DNA of 64,000 bases, taken from assembly GCA_947561715.1 (NCBI GenBank), contig OX387197.1, positions 15,311,001 through 15,375,000 on the forward strand. The letters are read 5' to 3'. Positions 63,879 through 64,000 of this stretch are shown piece after piece. Numbering within the stretch: the first letter of the stretch is position 1; each line of letters starts with the position of its first letter. Below the pieces are notes generated by a model. The model had not been told where the DNA came from. It worked only from the letters and a program-made list of their open reading frames with translations, and did no database searches. Source of the stretch: Ascidia mentula. Taxonomy: Eukaryota > Chordata > Ascidiacea > Phlebobranchia > Ascidiidae. The position numbers were made by a program, and so were the translations under genes.

Positions 63879-64000
63879 GTGCCGCGGTTACAACCCCCAT
63901 TTGCGTGGACAAGGAACTGTCCTGGACAGCAATATGGCCTACGGAGCACAGCACGCGTGCTCTGTGACGTATACAATTTATATTGTGACAGAGGTCTACA
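63879..64000. repeat. Partial unit at the right window edge (unit 89, type T1 at S1-S3)
   Basis: The final 122 bases repeat the start of the unit: the end of M2, the palindrome, and S1-S3 reading g, g and at (type T1). S4 lies beyond the window. The array continues past the end with no sign of decay or a flank. Units 86-89 are all T1 at the visible sites. Confidence 0.95.

Larger units (their letters stand above)
1..64000. repeat. Satellite DNA array, 719-bp unit, about 89 tandem copies
   Basis: The same sequence recurs every 719 bp (718 bp in 18 units) from the first base to the last, always in the same orientation, with no insertion, inversion or spacer. The spacing is exact: the motif gtgccgcgg recurs from 625 to 63879, which equals 88 units of 719 minus 18 single-base losses. 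The unit is about 58% G+C. Copies differ from each other only at four places, so pairwise divergence is under about 1%. Families of this kind, kept uniform by unequal exchange or amplification, typically form centromeric or other constitutive heterochromatin; that location is inference here. Neither array edge is in the window, so total array size is unknown. I do not recognise the family or the species. An rDNA spacer origin is unlikely because no rRNA gene interrupts 64 kb. Confidence 0.99.

Noticed and set aside
1-64000. CRISPR array or phage-type direct repeats
   Set aside because: The 719-bp unit is fully repeated with no short repeat alternating with unique spacers.
1-64000. LTR, LINE, SINE or DNA transposon insertions inside the array
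   Set aside because: Unit spacing is exactly 719 or 718 throughout, so there is no room for an insertion, and no terminal repeats or target duplications interrupt it.
1-64000. Ribosomal DNA intergenic spacer subrepeats
   Set aside because: No 18S, 5.8S or 28S sequence appears in 64 kb; spacer subrepeat blocks are normally far shorter before a coding region intervenes.

Overview
The whole 64-kb window is one uninterrupted tandem satellite array. A 719-bp unit repeats head-to-tail in the same orientation about 89 times: a partial unit at 1-624, 88 complete units from 625 to 63878, and a partial unit at 63879-64000. I find no credible gene, RNA gene, transposon, CRISPR array or unique sequence, and the array runs off both ends. 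This points to nuclear heterochromatin of a eukaryote (centromeric, pericentromeric or subtelomeric). The sequence does not let me name the taxon. Base composition, hand-counted over 1-720, is about 58% G+C with more G than C on the + strand. There are about 59 CpG against about 60 expected, so CpG is not depleted.

The array has three nested levels. (i) Each 719-bp unit is a composite of two diverged monomers of about 280 bp (M1, e.g. 111-395; M2, e.g. 396-668; 84% identical over a 131-base core) plus a 161-bp junction module (J, e.g. 669-829). J starts like a third monomer, then becomes unrelated and locally AT-rich. (ii) Units are nearly identical. I see only four variable places: site S1 (g/t, first at 689), S2 (g/a, 710), S3 (gg/at, 717-718) and S4 (tg replaced by a single a, giving a 718-bp unit; reference position 1094-1095). 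They define five unit types that form a one-step-at-a-time chain: T1 (41 copies), T2 (1), T3 (16), T4 (13), T5 (18). (iii) The order of unit types shows higher-order repeats: two tandem copies of an 8-unit block (5,751 bp), five copies of a 7-unit block (5,030 bp), two copies of an 11-unit block (7,908 bp), and a 25-unit, 17,968-bp stretch present twice, 27,312 bp apart.

Layout with units numbered from position 625: unit 1 (T2), 625-1343; 8-unit block twice, 1344-7094 and 7095-12845; 7-unit block twice, 12128-17157 and 17158-22187 (sharing unit 17 with the preceding block); 11-unit block, 22188-30095; single T3, 30096-30814; four units, 30815-33690; 7-unit block, 33691-38720; single T4, 38721-39439; 7-unit block twice, 39440-49499; 11-unit block, 49500-57407; nine-unit tail, 57408-63878; partial T1 to the end.

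Each unit also carries a canonical G-quadruplex motif (M1 only), a stem-loop with a 17-nt loop in the same place in both monomers, a 12-bp perfect palindrome in J flanked by three of the four variable sites, and a dense set of CpG-containing palindromes. None of these shows a function by itself. The main interest is the readable record of how a satellite array grew. Differences were scored from translations of overlapping frames on both strands, unit lengths and reading of the raw sequence, so an isolated silent substitution could have been missed.
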